The notes under the pieces: model-generated
Database searches by the model: none
What the model saw: only the letters and a program-made list of their open reading frames with translations
What the model was told of the DNA's origin: nothing
Assembly (NCBI RefSeq): GCF_026914185.1
Contig: NC_070563.1
Span: forward strand, 3,121,001 to 3,185,000
DNA from: Puccinia triticina
Lineage: Eukaryota > Basidiomycota > Pucciniomycetes > Pucciniales > Pucciniaceae
DNA length: 64,000 bases
Reading direction: 5' to 3'
Shown here: positions 61,721 to 64,000 of the stretch, one piece after another
Position numbering within the stretch: the stretch's first letter is position 1
How the letters are laid out: each line of letters opens with the position of its first letter
Made by a program: the position numbers and the translations under genes

Positions 61721-64000
61721 CGCCTTCCTAGAAAGGGTTCTGACCTGTATGTAGCCACACTAAGAAAACTGATGCGGGCTGCGGTGTGGTAAGCCAATCC
61801 TGAATATGGCACCAAAATAAAAGTCTTTTCCCCTCAATATAACCCTCTCTGGAATGCTCAAGCACCCACCTCCCTTAAAGATCAAGTCCAGGACAGCTCA
61901 TACCCATCAACAGGCCCCCCATTCTCTCTTCACCCTTTTTCCCCACCTTCTGGATACCCACCTACACCAACTCAATACTCCTCAGGCTCCCAGCTAGGCA
62001 CAAGTGGGAGAAAGTCACCCATCAGACAGAGCCAGAATATTAGGAAAGACCCTGGATATTCATCACCTTTTCCTCCCTTCCCAATCCAGCATAACAACCC
62101 CATCTTGGCATTAGCCACACATGTAATAACCATAGAGATTTCATCTTGGTTACCCCTTGTCCCCTTTGGTTTCAGCCCTTCCCTTTTCAGACTCTCATAT
62201 GATATGTAAACCCTTTCTTCTGATGTTTCATTGTCTCTCCACATTCCAGCCTCATTCCAGAACTTTCCATCCCCATAACATTTTCAGCCTCAGCCCCTTG
62301 ATTGAGAATTTTCACTGTTTCATATTTTCTTCCAACCACAACTCATCCCCATAATATTTTGTATATAGTCTGCCCTCTTTGGCCCTACCTTTTGTTCCCC
62401 ATCAGATCCTGTCCCAGCAATCCATATCACTGGTCACCATTCACTAGCCTAGCTTATGCCATCAAATCAGAGTGGACAAGCTTGATAAGTCTATGCCAAA
62501 TATATCAGGTTGGACAGACTTTACATTACCTTTACCTTGCTATTAGATTAGTAGAAAGTAAACCCTTAGACATACCTCAAGAATCTCCATAGCCACACCT
62601 TCCCTTAAGAGTCCATACTCTTATATTATTTTTCTTGTTCCCCTGAGAGGCAGCCCTTCAAGCACCAAATCCCTCTCAAGCTCTATTCTTCCCTCAGAGT
62701 AGTTCCACAGCGGAATCCAGGAGGTGCTGCACACCTGTCTGCAGCTCCCAGTGGACAACCTGATGTATGTACCCTCTTTTCCTTCTTCTGCTGCCTTTTT
62801 CTTGCTTGGGAGGCGGCTGAAACTTTCGGTAGTGGTGGCGGCGGCGACAAGCAGGACAAGAGAGGGCAATCTGAGTGAGCTGAGAATTGGCATCTGTTGG
62901 CCCTGCAGTTTCCCCTGGCGGCAAATCCAAAGCACTCGGCAATGCCGGTCTGTCCCTCCCCCCTCTTTCTACTTGCTTTCTCTTGACATGGGATGCTCAT
63001 CTGGCTGGGTTTTTTTTCTAGGAAGAGCTAATGCTGTATCTTGTTGCTTCAGTCTGTCATTCATAGCCGATATCACGCGCAAGGCGTTCCAGAGGAATGA
63101 ACAAGATTATAAATTAGAAGCCGTTCTATTCCTTTCTTTGCTACATCTGTACTGCAGCAACATCTTGCAGCCGGTGTAGCTAGAAGAGCATAGAGCTTGG
63201 TATCACCACCGCTGACAGATCCTAAGTTGTTAGATTGCAGAATGATGAAGCTGTCTGGATCTCCATCCTCTCAAACTATGAGTGTGCAATCCGTGACACA
63301 TGTGTGACAACTGGATACATAGAGGAAGGAATACTTCTTGATTGAGCCTGAGCAAAACAATTTGAGCTTGAGAAGAGATTACATTCAAGTAAAATAATCA
63401 AGAGAATATTAAACCATGTTGGAAGAGATCAGGTTGAGATGGGGGAGTTTCCTGGTGGCCTGGGCTGGGGAGATCACAGAGGTACAGAATTACACCCTGC
63501 AGCGGCGCAGCCGCCTTGTCCTCTATTTTTTTTAATAGGGTGAAACTCTGAGTTAAGTCAAGGTTGGACTGCAGTGCCACTCCAGTTTGTCCAGATATCC
63601 TTGCCTCCTCACAAAAATGATCTGGTGAATTTTACTTTTCAAAATTCACATGTGCACATGCAAGTGAACTTTTTTGCACTTTGCTAATAGTCACCTTGAT
63701 GTACACGTGTACATTCATGTGGAAATATCACAGGATGGGCCTTTCATGTCCACATGAAAAGTAAAACCTTTGTGTTGAGACACCAATTGTCCCCCTGATG
63801 TACGCGAGTACATGAGGGGGACAATATCACAGGCTGGGCCTTTCACATCTCCATGAAAAGGACACACTGGTCATGGAGCCAAGAAAGGCCTATATTCTGG
63901 ATGAGTTCTGGATGAATTCTAGATTAGTTCTGGATTATTTCTTGGCAAGTTATGGTTTATTTCAGGCTGATTTACAACTGGTTTCCACAGCTGACTTCCA
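61721..64000. other. No gene recognised; imperfect duplication near 63.7-63.86 kb
   Basis: Frames at 62621-63179 on both strands lack support. At 63697-63767 and 63797-63860 a block with a GTACACGTGTAC-like palindrome, AATATCACAGG, TGGGCCTTTCA and CATGAAAAG is duplicated. The end of the window has TTCTGGATGA-like short repeats. Confidence 0.35.

Overview
The window looks like repeat-rich nuclear DNA from a basidiomycete, most probably a rust fungus (Pucciniales). The evidence is small phase-consistent spliceosomal introns (about 60-140 nt), fungal core genes (TFIIH helicase XPB/Ssl2, the DASH kinetochore subunit Hsk3), a Tnp2-type transposase of the CACTA/Plavaka kind, two related secreted proteins of the sort rusts use as candidate effectors, and a very high density of hairpin-forming transposable elements. 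I cannot name the species from the sequence. All models are hand-built from reading frames and splice sites.

Layout. 0-5.6 kb is repeat and relic DNA: a terminal-inverted-repeat (TIR) element with a 620-bp internal palindrome, and a decayed minus-strand gene at 3.85-4.9 kb. 5.7-21 kb is a transposon-associated block. It holds a gene broken by one in-frame TGA (5684-8200), then a probable 7.9-kb DNA transposon bracketed on each side by a pair of 40-bp near-palindromes (9079-16976) and carrying an unknown gene, a Tnp2 transposase and one or two small plus-strand genes. It ends with a convergent pair: an unknown 309-aa gene and a SNF2-family ATPase. The unknown gene beside the SNF2 gene and the unknown gene inside the transposon share a C-terminal motif.

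23-27.6 kb holds a RING-like protein with SUMO-interacting motifs and a secreted protein. 27.6-35.5 kb is a nest of DNA elements: TIR elements with hairpin modules, a solo LTR inserted in a tandem repeat, and a 1.1-kb inverted repeat. 35.8-44.4 kb is the gene-rich island: a paralogue of the first secreted protein, a HIRIP3-like histone-chaperone protein divergent from HSK3, and an intact eight-exon XPB gene. 44.4-48.6 kb is repeats. 48.6-51.85 kb is an intact 960-aa 2-oxoglutarate/Fe(II) oxygenase. 51.85-64 kb has no gene I can support, only small inverted-repeat elements (MITEs), tandem repeats and one frame-broken relic at 61.2-61.7 kb.

Functionally, the housekeeping genes act in transcription/repair (XPB), chromosome segregation (HSK3) and chromatin (HIRIP3-like). 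The accessory part is transposon machinery plus passenger genes. Two short non-autonomous elements have CACTG termini and 3-bp target duplications, the signature expected of a CACTA-type transposase like the one encoded here.
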